Part shown: in pieces, positions 22,283 to 33,600 of the stretch | How the letters are laid out: the number at the start of each line of letters is the position of its first letter | How positions within the stretch are numbered: position 1 is the first letter of the stretch | Source: Beta vulgaris subsp. vulgaris | Taxonomy: Eukaryota; Streptophyta; Magnoliopsida; Caryophyllales; Amaranthaceae | DNA length: 64,000 nt | Direction of reading: 5' to 3' | Assembly (NCBI RefSeq): GCF_026745355.1 | Contig: NC_079206.1 | Span: 34,948,872 to 35,012,871, forward strand | Translations under genes and position numbers: made by a program | The notes under the pieces: model-generated | Told to the model about the DNA's origin: nothing | The model's input: only the letters and a program-made list of their open reading frames with translations | Databases searched by the model: none

Positions 22283-22853
22283 GATGCGACAAAAGAATGC
22301 AAAGGGGAGTCAAAGGGGATGAACACACAAAAGTGGTGACGCGGAAAACCCCAATGAAGATGGGTAAAAAATCGCGGGTGGTTGGAGATCCACCAAACTA
22401 ATATAGTTCACTATCTTTCTTCGTGAATGATCGTCATTTACAAGAATGCTTAGTTCACTCTAATGTCTTTCTCACAATATTGCGTAAAAAACATGTCAAT
22501 GACCTCTCTCTCTCTTTTATATGCCTTCTTTTTTCCTTGGCTTTTTCCCCAACGAATACAAAAAATAAATTCACTAATTATTACATTAATCTTCACGCTT
22601 GAATCATGGGGAATCTTCTATGGTCACGCTCCAGCGTCTTAATGTTGTCCCTTTTAACGGCTGAATTTATGGCTTATAATACTCTTGCCTTATTTAGCTG
22701 GACCGTTACCATTCAATGCACTGCTCTTAATCTTGCATCCTTCGCTGTGTCTTCGGGTTGCACCTTCTTTGTCATCACGTCAGATGGTATTACGTCATAG
22801 AGGCATCGCGTCATTGCGTCAATGTCATCCTGTCAAAAAATTCATCCATAACA
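22283..22853 (-). mobile_element. Element B 5' LTR, truncated (right end)
   Basis: 571 bp, matching the left LTR from its GATGCGACAAAAGAATGC word onwards and ending CATCCATAACA. The first about 70 bp of the plus-strand LTR (U5 side) are missing. In their place the 3' flank of the aORF joins directly, marking the deletion junction at about 22,282. Confidence 0.88.
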
Positions 22854-22858
22854 ATATT

Positions 22859-24770
22859 CAAAAGCGCCCTCGAAGGTATGGGTTTGTGCGATAAAGATAT
22901 TACTAAAAAATCTACTGTTTTGGTAGAGTTCAGTGGAGAGGCTCAACATACTGTTGGAGAGATCACATTGCCAACGCTAGCCAAAGGCGTCAACATACCA
23001 ACCAGATTCAACGTTGTGGATTGCCCGTCCGCGTATAACATCATTCTCAGCACTCCACGGATACACAAGATGAAGGCCGTCCCCTCAACTTATCATCAGT
23101 CGCTGAAGTTTCCAACCAAGTGGGGCGTCCAAGAAATAAAGGGAAAGTAGAAATCTGCAAGAGAATGCTATAGTTCGTCGCTGAAAACCCCACAAGCGTC
23201 CATCTAGCAATTAAAGGATGGATCAGTGCCCGACGCGCCAAGCGAGCAGGACGTGGATGAAGTGATGCTCGATCCATCCATCCCCGATCGTGTCGTTCGA
23301 ATCGGAGCGACGTTGTCGCAAGAAATACGAGGTCAGTTAGTTGATTTTTTGAAAACTAACCAAGATGGTTTTGCTTGGTCCCATGAGGATATGACAGGAA
23401 TCAGTCCTGACGTCATTACGCATAAGCTAAACGTCGACCCCGCTCACAAGCCCGTAAAGCAGAAAAGACGCAAATTCGCACCCGAAAGGAATCAAGTCAT
23501 CAATGACGAGGTTCAAAATCTGAGCGATACCGGAAAGATCCATGAGGTAAAGTATCCAGATTGGTTAGCCAATATCGTGGTGGTCAGCAAGAAGAACGGG
23601 AAGTGGAGAGTTGCGTCGACTTCACAGATTTGAACAAAGCGTGTCCCAAGGATCCATTCCCTCTCCCTCATATAGATGCAATGGTTGACGCGACGGCAGG
23701 TCACGAGCTTTTAACGTTCATGGACGCGTATTACGGGTACAACCAAATATTGTTCATCCGGACAACCAGGAAAAGACCGTGTTTGTCACTGATAAAGGTA
23801 TATATTACTATAAGGTTATGCCTTTTTATTTGAAAAATGCAGGTGCCACATATCAGCGATTGGTCAACCAAATGTTTAAAGATCAACTGGGCGACACCAT
23901 GGAAGTATACATAGACGATATGCTCGTCAAATCCAAGCGAGCAGACGATCACATACAGCACCTGTCGGAGGCTTGACGTCCTGCGAAGGTATGACATGAA
24001 ATTAAATCCCACTAAGTGCACATTTGGAGTGTCTGCAGGAAAGTTCTTAGGGTACGTCGTTACGCAATGAGGAATTGAAGCCAGCCCAGATAAAATAAAA
24101 GCCATCATTAACATTCAATCTCCATGAAGCATCAAGGAGGTGCAAAAGTTGAGCGGTCGTGTAGCCGCGCTGAATCGTTTCATATCCCGGTCGTCTGAAA
24201 AATGCCATATATTTTATGACGTCCTTAGAAAGAATAAGGGTTTTGACTGGTCGCAATAACACGAAGACGCGCTGCAGAAACTTAAAAGCTACTTAGTGTC
24301 ACCGCCATTGCTATCGAAGCCAAATATCGGAGAGACGTTGCAGCTCTATCTCGTGGTAAGCAATGTGTCCGCTAGTGCTGTCCTCATGCGGGAAGCAGAA
24401 AGCCAGCAGCTATCAATCTACTATGTCAGTAAGTCTCTGCTAGACGCGAAGACCATGTATTCTTCATTAGAAGAGCTTATTTTAGCCATAGTCGTAGCTG
24501 TTAAAAAGCTTAGGCACTATTTTGAAACACATATTGTTGTCGTTATGACTAACTATCCTATCAAGTCTGTCTTGCGACATCCAGAATTGACAGGACGCAT
24601 GAGCAAGTGGGCAATAGCACTCAGTGCGTACGACATCCAGTTTCATCCAAGAACAGCTATCAAGTAACAAGTTTTGGCAGATTTTGTGGCAGACTTTAGC
24701 CCCGAGGTAGAAAAGCTTGCGGACGACGAAGTTGCAAAGATTAATCAAGTAAACGATGACTCTTAGATAT
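22859..24770 (+). pseudogene. pol: Element A pol: protease end, RT and RNase H
   Basis: Continues the protease (KSALEGMGLCDKDITKKST) and then the RT. Motifs are FAWSHEDMTGI, DWLANIVVVSKKNGKWR, VDFTDLNKACPKDPFPLPHI, FMDAYYGYNQI and the catalytic YIDDMLVKS (about 23,910-23,937). A gypsy-type RNase H follows (YYVSKSLLDAKTMYSSLEEL, then KLRHYFETH). At least three frameshifts (near 23,615, 23,760 and 23,975) and several stops (for example after EIKGK and AIK) break the frame. The enzyme would copy the element RNA into DNA. Confidence 0.9.
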
Positions 24771-25160
24771 TGTTTGTTGATGGGTCTTCTAACTTTCGTG
24801 GTGCAGGTCTAGGCATCGTGCTAAAGTCGTCACAAGGGGGAAGATAGTACGAGCCATTTGCTGTGAGTTCAGAGCGACGAATAACGAAGCCGAAACGAGG
24901 CGCTCATAGCAGGAATGGCACTAGCAGAAGATATGGAAGCAAAAGCGTTGAAAGTCTTCAGCGATTCACTACTGATAGTCAGCCAAGTCAAAGGCGAATT
25001 CGCAACAAAAGACTCTAAAATGGCTATGTACTTAGAAATAGCTCAACGTAAAAGTAAAGTGTTGAATTCATTTGAAATTTTGCAAATACCAAGCGACCAG
25101 AATACGGAAGCGGATGCATTGGCCAATTTCGGATCTTCTTTAAGGGACGTTTCGCTCGCA
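24771..25160 (+). pseudogene. Element A second (archaeal-type) RNase H
   Basis: ILFVDGSSNFRGAGLGIVL followed by MALAEDMEAKALKVFSDSLL and QNTEADALANFGSSL gives the D-E-D-D pattern of a second RNase H placed before integrase. This extra aRH domain is diagnostic of Tat-clade elements (established knowledge). Stops near 24,765 and 24,845 and a frame change near 24,890 disrupt it. Confidence 0.85.
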
Positions 25161-26564
25161 TCCATTCCTATAGTTCATTTGGCGAATCCTGCTATCGCTA
25201 GGAGCGTTGGAGACGCTGTCACGACGACGGCCGAACGGCTTCAAGACAACCATGAGGTCGTTAGTAACATCGGTAACCTCGCTTCTGGGAGCGACCCAGG
25301 TGCCGAGGAGGTAAGTGTCAGTTGGACAAAACCGTTTTATGATTTTCTTGCTAACGACGTACTCCCAACAGATAAGGCAGAAGCACGCAGAATTCGGTTC
25401 AAGGTGTCGCGATACATACTCATTCAAGGAGTACTGTTCAAAAAATCTGCCGCAGGCCCCTACCTGCGTTGTTTGGAAAAGGATCAGTGGGGGCAAGTCC
25501 TGAAGGACATGCATGAAGGCACTTGTGGAAATCACTCAGGAGGACGCAGTTTATCTAACAGAGTGTTGCGCATGGGATACTATTGGCCAACAATGAAGAA
25601 AGACGCAATAAGGTATATCGCCAAATGTGATAGTTGTCAACGACATGCAGGTATGACGCATAAACCTTGTGAACTTTTGCATCCTACTCTAACACCTTGG
25701 CCTTTCATGAAATGGGGAATGGACATAGTTGGCAAATTACCTCCAGCCCCAGGTCAGAAGGTCTTTATGTTGGCACTAACTGATTACTTTTCTAAGTGGA
25801 TTGAAGCAGGTTCTTTTCAACAGGTACGGGATAAGGAAGTGATTTCTGTTATATACTAACATTATTTGCAGGTTTGGTGTTCTGTCCGAGATAGTATGCG
25901 ACAATGGGTCGCAGTTCATTAGCAACGAGACAAGACGTTTCTACGATGAATGGAGCATAACGTTGTTAACGTCAACACCAAGATACCCGCAAGCCAATGG
26001 ACAGGCTGAGTCCAGTAACAAGACGATCATTGACTCTTTGAAGAAGCACTCACAGCCAATAAGGGTAAATGGGCGGAGGCGTTGCCTTCCATCTTATGGG
26101 CTAATCGCACGACACCGCGCACTGCGACTGGACAAACACCGTTCTCACTAGTTTATGGTTGTGAGGCTGTCCTGCCTTCAGAAGTGAGCGTCCCGACTGC
26201 GAGATATAGTCTAACAACGGAGCGATAGAACCGCGATGAATTGATAAACGACCTAGATACCATTGAAGAGTTGCGCGACGCAGCATTAGTACGCATGGCG
26301 GCCCAGCAGCAAATAGTAGCAAGGAGCTTTAATAAAAACGTCCAAGCCAAGTCCTTCGTCGAAGGTAATTGGGTCCTAAGGAAAGTATTTCAGAACACAC
26401 AAGAGGCTAACGCTGTTAAGCTAGGACAGAAGTGGGAGGGACCATACCAAATTAGTAAGGTGGTAGGCAACGGAGCCTACCAATTGGTCAGACGTGACGG
26501 AAGCTCCGTGCCACGTAGCTGGAATGCCACACACCTCAAACGATACTTCTTTCAAGCTGAGTAA
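25161..26564 (+). pseudogene. Element A integrase and C-terminal domain
   Basis: The zinc-finger region contains HEGTCGNHSGG and CDSCQRHAG. The catalytic core shows [21 protein letters not shown] and [13 protein letters not shown], the D-D-E residues of retroviral-type integrases. A C-terminal GNWVLRKVFQNTQEA...KWEGPYQISKVVGNGAYQL module ends LKRYFFQAE at 26,564. One frameshift near 25,850 (between DKEVISVIY and [10 protein letters not shown]) and others near 26,060-26,230 break it. An A-run of about 22 bases follows at 26,587. Confidence 0.9.
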
Positions 26565-27272
26565 TAAGCTTTGTTTTCCCATTCGTAAAAAAAAAAAAAA
26601 AAAAAAAAAGGCATATAGATAGATGATAATGCTATTATATCTGTGTCACTAGCTGCTAGCGACCATAGTGTTCTCTCACTGGGTATTGTTGAATTACAGG
26701 GAAGCTGTTCCCGTCCATCTCGTTAACGATCCGACAATTTTTCACAAGACATCAGACAGATTTACATTTTACTACCATATAAAATCTTTTGGTCCACCAT
26801 TGCCTCAACTGACGTTTTGACAGGGGCACAGTCATTTTAAAGCTATACCTGCTGATCTCTCTGACAAACACACGTAAGTATCTATATATTTCCTTTGTGT
26901 ATTCTAAAGTCATTTAGTCCAAACGTTACGTCTGAACGACCCAAGATGGCTTTTACTAAGCCCAACCAATACGTCTGAACGACCAAAGATGGCTTACTAA
27001 GCGCCTGACTACCATTTAGAAACATCAGAATAACGACTGAGACACATGCATACAACACAAAGTAAAGACAAAAGATTAACATTGTTAAAGTTCGAAAACA
27101 ACAAAGTAATGGTCACCCCCATAGGCGACCCAAAAGTTCAAACGATAAAAGTTATGGTCACCCCCATAGGTGACCCATAAGTACAATACAAACTGTTAGT
27201 CCTTCAAGTAACCTAAAACAGAGTTAGATTAAAAATTTAAATGGCAAGGGTATGATATAGAGTGCTTAAAAA
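26565..27272. other. Spacer between integrase and antisense gene of element A
   Basis: Non-coding. It holds the A-run and then sequence homologous in reverse to 22,100-22,280 of element B (the CGTCTGAACGACCAAAGATGG word occurs twice, near 26,930 and 26,972). The hairpin cluster at 27,111-27,213 mirrors that at 21,985-22,100. The 3' UTR of the antisense gene lies here. Confidence 0.6.
27111..27213 (-). repeat. GTCAC-type hairpins in the aORF 3' flank (A)
   Basis: GGTCACCCCCATAGGCGACC (27,111-27,130), GGTCACCCCCATAGGTGACC (about 27,156-27,175) and a decayed GTTAGTCCTTCAAGTAACC copy. Arms pair with each other around a short loop, as in element B. Confidence 0.7.
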
Positions 27273-27858
27273 TTAAACGTCATAGGCATCTTCAGCTCCC
27301 TCCTTCTCTGACGCAACAGCTGGTCAGACAGTGGCTGGAGCTTCCTTCTCAGTCTCAGGGTTAGGTGGCACGTCTGACGCTATGAACCCGGCACAGGTTG
27401 GGGTGTTCTCATCAACTTTTGATGAAGAGTCCGTCGTCGCGGCCAGGTCTTCCTCGTCCATCAGATCCTTCATGGACCCCATGTACTTGAGGAATAGGTC
27501 AATGTCCTTCCACTACAAGAAATTTGATTTTTGGCAACAAAAGAAGTCGTAGCGAAAAATATTTTTGGCAGCGAATTAGCATTATCTGCAACGACTTCGG
27601 CTCGTTATGAGAGATGTTGTTACTAAAGGTATTCGCAACGACATTTTTTCGTTGCCAAAAATAGCTATTTTGGCAACAAATTACTCGTTGCAAAAATAAT
27701 TACGTTGCCATAGTTTCATCATCAGCCTAGATATGAACCTTATTTTCCGCTACAAAATTTGTCGTTGCAGAAGTTCAAAATTCTGCAACATTAAACAGCT
27801 GTTACAAAAGAGCAAATAGCTTATTTACAGTAACAAATATCGTTGTTGCCAAAGGTAT

Positions 27859-27867
<9 letters not shown>

Positions 27868-27904
<37 letters not shown>

Positions 27905-27945
27905 TATATATATAATATATTTTATATATATATATATATATATAG
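27868..27945. repeat. (TA)n microsatellite
   Basis: About 80 bp of TA dinucleotides with two TAA interruptions, within CACTA element 1. Confidence 0.9.
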
Positions 27946-29164
27946 TTTTTGAGGGATAATTAATGTAAATACCTGCAGTCCTGCAGAAAAACAATTATCT
28001 GTATTATCAATGTAATATGTAAATACCCATTATAGCTATAATAATCATTAAATAGAGTTTAATGAAATGTATTATCAGTACATAGTCCCAAATCTTAAGT
28101 GATCCCAATAATTAACTATACATACATTCTAAAAGAAATTGGAACAGCCAATTTATTAACTATACAATTTTCTTTTAAGAAACATGCATTTTCGTTCATG
28201 ATAGACTCCTCACCCGAGATCGCCATCATCTTCAAACACTGCCTAACTAAGAAAAAGAAACAAGCCAACAGATTAAATGAAAAAAATTCTAAAAAAAAAT
28301 TTGTTATTTTTTGTATCAAACTTAAATGGAAGTGACAAAAAGTGATAATATAAGAAATTTACCTTTATAAAGTTTTAAGCTTTTTAGTAGTCCCCTCTAA
28401 ATGCTCTTTTTTATTAGAGCATCTTACTTACCACCATATCTGCATTCAAAAACAAATGTTCAAAAGTTACCAAAATTTGAAGTCCAATTCAATGATCATA
28501 GTTATGCAACCTAGCATGCTATTAGGTCCATTCGTGCATATTGGCACGAAATCTCCATCAGGACCCCAATCAGCTCGGTAAATCTAAACTTGAGCCACCA
28601 AGAAAAAAAAAGAAAAGAGAGTCAAGGGTAACTAAAGTTGCTATTCTAGTACACTCAGTTGCTCATCAGAGATACTAGGGGATTGAACATACAAAGTCAA
28701 TCTATCTCCCATTTTCAATAATCTTGTTGATCTTACAATTTTCTTTAACTAGGTGAACTTTTATCCAACATCCACCAGACCATGTTCATTGGTAATATGA
28801 CACCATTACTCTATTTGCCCTATGCCACATGATCAGTAAACACAGTCAAATCTACAGTATTAATAATATTACTAATTTCATTGAAGCAAAGAAGCTAGTG
28901 TCTTTAGCATATTGCCCTTTTCTAATTAATTAGGACCCTCTAGAACCACAAAAAGATTTGGGCTATATACAAAATCATATAACCGACTTCCTCAGATCTT
29001 CACGGTCCCAGAATTACAAGTCCATCTTATATTTGTCAAGATAATTTACAATCCTAAGTATACCGATCTGGGATCACTAAAGGTCCTCAACTCTATCTGA
29101 TTCACTCAAGAATAGCACATAACTAAGAAGTTCTATAATTATAAGCACTACAAACACATGAAAA

Positions 29165-29207
29165 CTACTCAAAATCAAAATCAAAATCAAAATCAAAATC
29201 AAAATCA
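29165..29207. repeat. (CAAAAT)n short tandem repeat
   Basis: Seven or so copies of the hexamer AAAATC in a row, within CACTA element 1. Confidence 0.85.
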
Positions 29208-29852
29208 AAGACATTAAATCATATTAGAAGAAAAACACAAAGCAAGGTGGCACACTCTAAACAAGCAACTTATCTTAAAGTTGAGACTTGATGAGATTTA
29301 TATTTTATGAATACTACAACACTTAAGATTAGCAATTTAGTACAAAGGCAAGGAGAAAAATAAGGAAATACCAAACCCCCATCCAAGATCGGGTAACTCT
29401 TTAACAAAACATTGGGAACACAACACCAGGAGAATAGTTTGGTGGTTTACACAAGAATAATCTGCACATAATCACAATTGGGAGCCTCTTGAATAACATA
29501 GTAGAAAATAAATCACACGGTAATAGAAATCACAAATTACTAAATTATCATGAAACAACAACGAATGGAACAAGGGTGAAACCAAAGAACCTGAACGTAC
29601 ATTACTTAGCAACCTGTTTAAGTATTGATCGAGTAGAAACTGAGACACAAACAATAGGTAGAAATCAAAATTGCTTTATCACCATAAAAAAAATAAACAA
29701 TAAGAGGGGTGAAACGAGCAATTAACACGTTAAGGCTCATTCGAGAATTAGATAAACACTCTAAATCATCTAATTTATTCAGGAAATCATAAAGCTACAC
29801 TAAAAAAAAACAAAAGATACAAAGTAATGTACGTTCAGGTTCAGATTAACAG

Positions 29853-29920
29853 CTTTTATTTTGCTGAACTTTTATTTAAATATCTTAACCAAGAACCTCA
29901 AAAGTTCAGCAAAATAAAAG
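29853..29920. repeat. Perfect 21-bp inverted repeat with 26-nt loop
   Basis: The left arm (29,853-29,873) and right arm (29,900-29,920) are exact reverse complements, built around TTTTGCTGAAC / GTTCAGCAAAA. It could form a hairpin or be a decayed nested MITE. No target duplication was found. Confidence 0.75.
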
Positions 29921-30079
29921 GAAAGCAAGTTGATTTATATAATCTTCGCTGAATATTGTTACAGAAAAGACAAAAAATTGAAGAAAATAACATAACTCTA
30001 AACAGTCAATCAACAAACAACTCCAATTTTCCTCCAATTTGGATAGTCTCAATTCTCGAAATGAACGAAAAACGAAAAG

Positions 30080-30420
30080 CAGAATTTTGAGAATTAACCT
30101 GATGAATTCAAGTCAAAAGAGAGAGAAAAGCCTGGGATAACAACCACGAGTTTTCGCCGAATTTCCGTCGTGTTGTTCAGTAGTGAAGTAGCAGAGCGAT
30201 GCGAGAGGAAAGTGGCGGCGAGCACGCCAGCCCAACGACCATGAACAAGGGAGAGAGTGAAGGCAAGCAGTGGCAGGGTCTCGGCGAGGCAAGAACCATG
30301 GGAGCATTGGGAGGCAAGAGAGAATAGGAGGTTTAAGGATTTTGGTATTTAGGGTTTGCTCTAGATTGATGAACTGAACGAAAACTTATGGGAAGGTTAG
30401 ATCTGAAAAGAAAGTGTAAA
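30080..30420 (-). other. Gene-leader-like segment inside CACTA element 1
   Basis: On the minus strand a CT-rich stretch is followed by an ATG and a G+C-richer open stretch (64 codons, 30,307-30,113), then a possible splice donor after CATCAG. It looks like a plant 5' UTR and first exon that was captured. The translated residues match nothing I know. Low confidence. Confidence 0.25.
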
Positions 30421-32945
30421 AAAGTTTCTTTCTAGAAAATGTAAATTAAACTGTTTTTTGGCAACGATGACTATTGTAGCCAAAAGTTAACATTTTTATT
30501 GCAACGACCAAACACATGTAGCTATAAATTAATTTATTTTCAGCAACGAAGCCCTTGTTGCCAAAAGTTAACCACTTTTTCATATACCGCGCTTCAGAAA
30601 GTTGGTGGAGGGAGAATAAAATTCATATTTAGAGCAACAATTTTTAGTCACGGCCCAAATTTATTTGTTGCAAAAATATTGTTTTAGCAACGAAAGTCTA
30701 AGTTGTTGCAAAAACATTGTTGCCAAAACTCAATTTTCTTGTAGTCTTCTGTGGCATCCACAGCGCCGTCTTTTTCATTAGAAATTGGTGCATCAGCTTA
30801 GCCTTGACCCTGGTTGTCACTTTAGCCCCAAGCATGTCCAGCTCATTCTTCTGTGCGTCAACGCTCGCTTGGAGCGTCGTGATTTCATGACGAGAAGATT
30901 CCTCCAGCTTAGTCGCCCTCTGCCTTATCTCTTCCAGCTCCTCCCCATTCTTCTTTAGAGCTTTTCCGATATCTTCCATGGCCTTCTTGCAAGACTCCAC
31001 CTCATCGCTTTTTGACTTCGCATCCAATTCAGCCTTGTCCATTCTCTGCTTCATGGTCAGATGATCCTTCAGCAGAGATGAGATCTCCCTCTTAGCCATT
31101 AGGATATGTTGAGAAGACTGCATAGAAAAGACATGATGCACGTCACTTAGAGAGTCGAAAGTTATTGTCATGATGAGCATAGTGAATGAAAAGAAAAGCA
31201 AGTGTCTATACCTGAAATAGGAGTTCTAGCCCGTCTGACATCATACGAGGAAGAGTATGGTCCTTGATCCTCTCCATTGCGCTAGGGAAAAGGAACCTGT
31301 CAGCCTCAGGGCATATGGACCTCTCCAACGACATGAAGTCGTTAGGGACGATCACAGTATAGGAAGGACCGCTCTTGTCTGGAGGGGCCAGGAAGTCAGA
31401 TTTCGCGTCTTAGACGCGACCTCATGCTCATCATCCAAGTGGACGACGACTGTGATGAACCTGACCAAGGACGCCGCGTCAGTAGAGGACTCCCTCTTGC
31501 GTTTCCACAGCATCTCAGCTAACGCTTGCCCATCCAAACTCCCCCTAGGGCGCGACTGTGATGAACCTGACCAATAGTGTTTGAGTCAATAACACAAAAC
31601 TCTCTCTTAAAAAGTCCTACTCAGAAATAAAAAATCAGAAAGAATAGATAGACTAACCAGATGCCATAGATGAACAACTGTCCTGAGAAGCAAATAGGAT
31701 CCTTCTGAACTGTCTATCTTCCTCTGGTACCTTCAGAAATTTGTCACATAGACTCTGAGATTCGTCGCGGTGCGACAGCAATTTTGGGTTAAGACCTGCA
31801 GTAGAAACGATGTAAGAGTAGTGTTAACGACATGACATGAACTTAAAGAGACTGAAAATAAACACACCTTCGGTATTCCAGCCGCCAACCAAAGACGTCC
31901 CAGCTTCCCCTAGCGACGATCTCTTCACAAACACAAACCTGTTTTTCCAACCTCTGTCATTCGTCTAGATTCCCCCGACCAGAGGTTCTAACCTTGCCTT
32001 TGCATGTAGGGCTATTCTATTTTTTGCCTTGACCCTAATTTCATAGTGTAGCAGTAGGTCGTGGAGGGTGAAGGCTTCTTCCCACGATGTCGTCACCTTG
32101 TCGATGACACTCAGAATCCTCCAGACTTGGGGCATAATTTGCCCAGGGCTGATTTGGTAAATTTGAATCAGATGCCTTGCCAGGCGGGTGAAGGGAAGTT
32201 TAAGACCTATTTTCAAAGGGTATTCGTAGAGCACCACCCATTTTTGGGGACACGACTCTGGTGGTTCGTCATACTCAGCGTTCCTAATGACAGTACTTTC
32301 GGGCAAATTCCCTAAGTCTAAAAATCGTAAAAGATCCTCTTCCGACATCATTGACAGTTCATCCTCATTTTCTACCCTTAGTTCTATAGCTTTCTCTTTC
32401 CGTTTCGATTTTTCTTGGTTCTTTACAAAAGTCCTAATGCTACGTCTGCTACGTGCCATGAGAACAGTAAAAGAATAGAAAGTAGAACTAATCAAAGGAA
32501 AAAACGAGCGAAAAAGTGTGAAATTACCTGGTGTCAGCGATCGATTTTATGGCGGAGAGAATAATGGAAGTTAAGGAAGTTGCCTTACTTAAAGAGAGAG
32601 GAAGATTTGATGAAGTTGGAGTAAGAGTTGGGATCTTTAAACCGCCCAAGTTATTTATGCCAACAAAAAGTAATCATGACAATCGTGCCAACGGTTATAG
32701 TTAAAAACGGCTATTTAAAAAAGAAAACTACCTTTTGTATTTTGAGACCCTTGAGCTACCGAAAATAGTCGCTTAAACGGATCCCCTTTCCTTTCTTGTG
32801 TCTCCTTGGGGATTTATTTTTTCTATCACTAACAAAAGCGAGATTTTCCTTGTGATTTTTGATATCTTAATGACTTAGACAGAATTTCATTTGATTTATT
32901 GATTTATCTTAACAATTGTCTCATGGGTTTTGTGTTACCCCAATT

Positions 32946-32963
32946 CAACAAATGGGGGCAAAC
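32946..32963 (+). promoter_or_regulatory. Polypurine tract of element A
   Basis: CAACAAATGGGGGCAAAC directly before the 3' LTR start, the primer for plus-strand DNA synthesis. The reverse-complement equivalent lies at 19,498-19,513 in element B. Confidence 0.75.
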
Positions 32964-33600
32964 TGTTATGGCTGAATTTTTTGACAGGATGACGCTGACG
33001 CAATGACGTGATAACTCGATGACATGATGCCATCTGACATGATGACGAAGTAATTATGACTTGAGGATAGAGCAAAGGACGCGAGATTGGAGCAAAGCAT
33101 TAAGTGGTAACGGTCCAGATAAATAAGGAAGGAGTGTAATGAGGCATAAATTCAGCCGTTAGAGAGCAAGGATCATGACATTGGAGCGTAAATGGAGAAG
33201 ATCTCCCATGATTGAAGCGCCAAAGTTAATGTAATAATTAGTGAATTCATTTTTGTATTCGTTGAGAAAAAGCCAAGAGAAAAAAGAAGGCATATAAAAG
33301 GGAGAGAGAGGTCGTTGACAAGTTTTTTACGCAACACAATTGGAAGAACACTAGAGAGAAAATAACATTCTTGTAACGACAGTCAATCACTAAGAAAGAT
33401 AGTGAACCATATTAGTTTGGTGGATCTCCAACCACCCGCGGTTTTTACCCGCCTTCATTCGGGTTTTCTGCGTCACCATTTTTGTGTGTTCATCCCCTTT
33501 GATCCCCTTTGCACTCTTTTGTCGCATTGTCCTAAACATAATATGGTTAAATCGTCCCAAACTTTAATTTCGTCGTAAGTGATAAATTTTACCATAAACA
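32964..33600 (+). mobile_element. Element A 3' LTR
   Basis: 637 bp, TGTTATGGCTGAATTTTTTG to ACCATAAACA, with TATA box CATATAAAAG at 33,291-33,300. It is collinear with the 5' LTR except for the missing CCCCTTTGATC duplication. Confidence 0.92.

Larger units (their letters stand above)
18863..22853 (-). mobile_element. Element B: gag/pol-less Tat derivative nested in A
   Basis: An inverted insertion in the protease of A, with TSD ATATT at 18,858-18,862 and 22,854-22,858. Its ends are TGTTTATGC and CCATAACA, the complement of the LTR ends of A. The left LTR (3' in its own orientation) is followed by a polypurine tract. The right LTR lacks about 70 bp of its inner end, and no primer site, gag or pol remains. 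What is left is LTR, accessory gene and LTR. It belongs to the same family as A and must have inserted later. Confidence 0.9.
27511..30746. mobile_element. CACTA element 1 (3.2 kb) inside aORF exon 4
   Basis: The left end is CACTACAAGAAATTTG and the right end TTTTCTTGTAGTC, expected TAGTG with the last base changed. The 3-bp target duplication is TTC (27,508-27,510 and 30,747-30,749). Removing the element rejoins exon 4 exactly as in element B (…CCACA-GAAGGACATTGACC on the minus strand). Subterminal sequence is full of GGCAACGA / GTTGCCAAAA words in both orientations, as expected for CACTA elements. No transposase is visible. Confidence 0.88.
27273..32459 (-). pseudogene. Element A accessory gene (aORF), antisense, four exons
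   Basis: The gene runs against gag-pol. The start is MARSRRSIRTFVKNQEKSK at 32,459, choosing the Met that aligns with the copy in B. Exon 1 is 32,459-31,868, exon 2 31,795-31,658, exon 3 31,566-31,212, exon 4 31,116-30,747 continuing at 27,510 after the CACTA insertion and ending at a TAA at 27,273-27,275. All three introns are GT-AG and sit at the same places as in B. Exon 1 contains WVVLYEYPLKIGL and TTSWEEAFTLHDLLLHYEI. Exon 4 is a coiled coil (MDKAELDAKSKSDEVESCK) with an acidic tail (KDLMDEEDLAA). Frameshifts and stops occur in exons 1 and 3. The function is unknown. The coiled coil suggests a structural or scaffold protein. Confidence 0.78.
16397..33600 (+). mobile_element. Element A: Tat-clade Ty3/gypsy retrotransposon
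   Basis: A complete element with target duplication ATGAT at 16,392-16,396 and 33,601-33,605, confirmed by the uninterrupted site in the other LTR of element C (about 38,424). The order is LTR, primer site, gag, protease, RT, RNase H, second (archaeal-type) RNase H, integrase, antisense accessory gene, polypurine tract, LTR. It is interrupted by element B (18,863-22,853) and a CACTA element (27,511-30,746). Without these it would be about 10 kb. The second RNase H and the antisense ORF are typical of Tat lineages. Several stops and frameshifts make it inactive. Confidence 0.93.

Noticed and set aside
25820..25875. Intron in the integrase of element A (GTACGG...TTTGCAG)
   Set aside because: Reading through with a single-base shift restores [10 protein letters not shown], so a frameshift explains it better than splicing.
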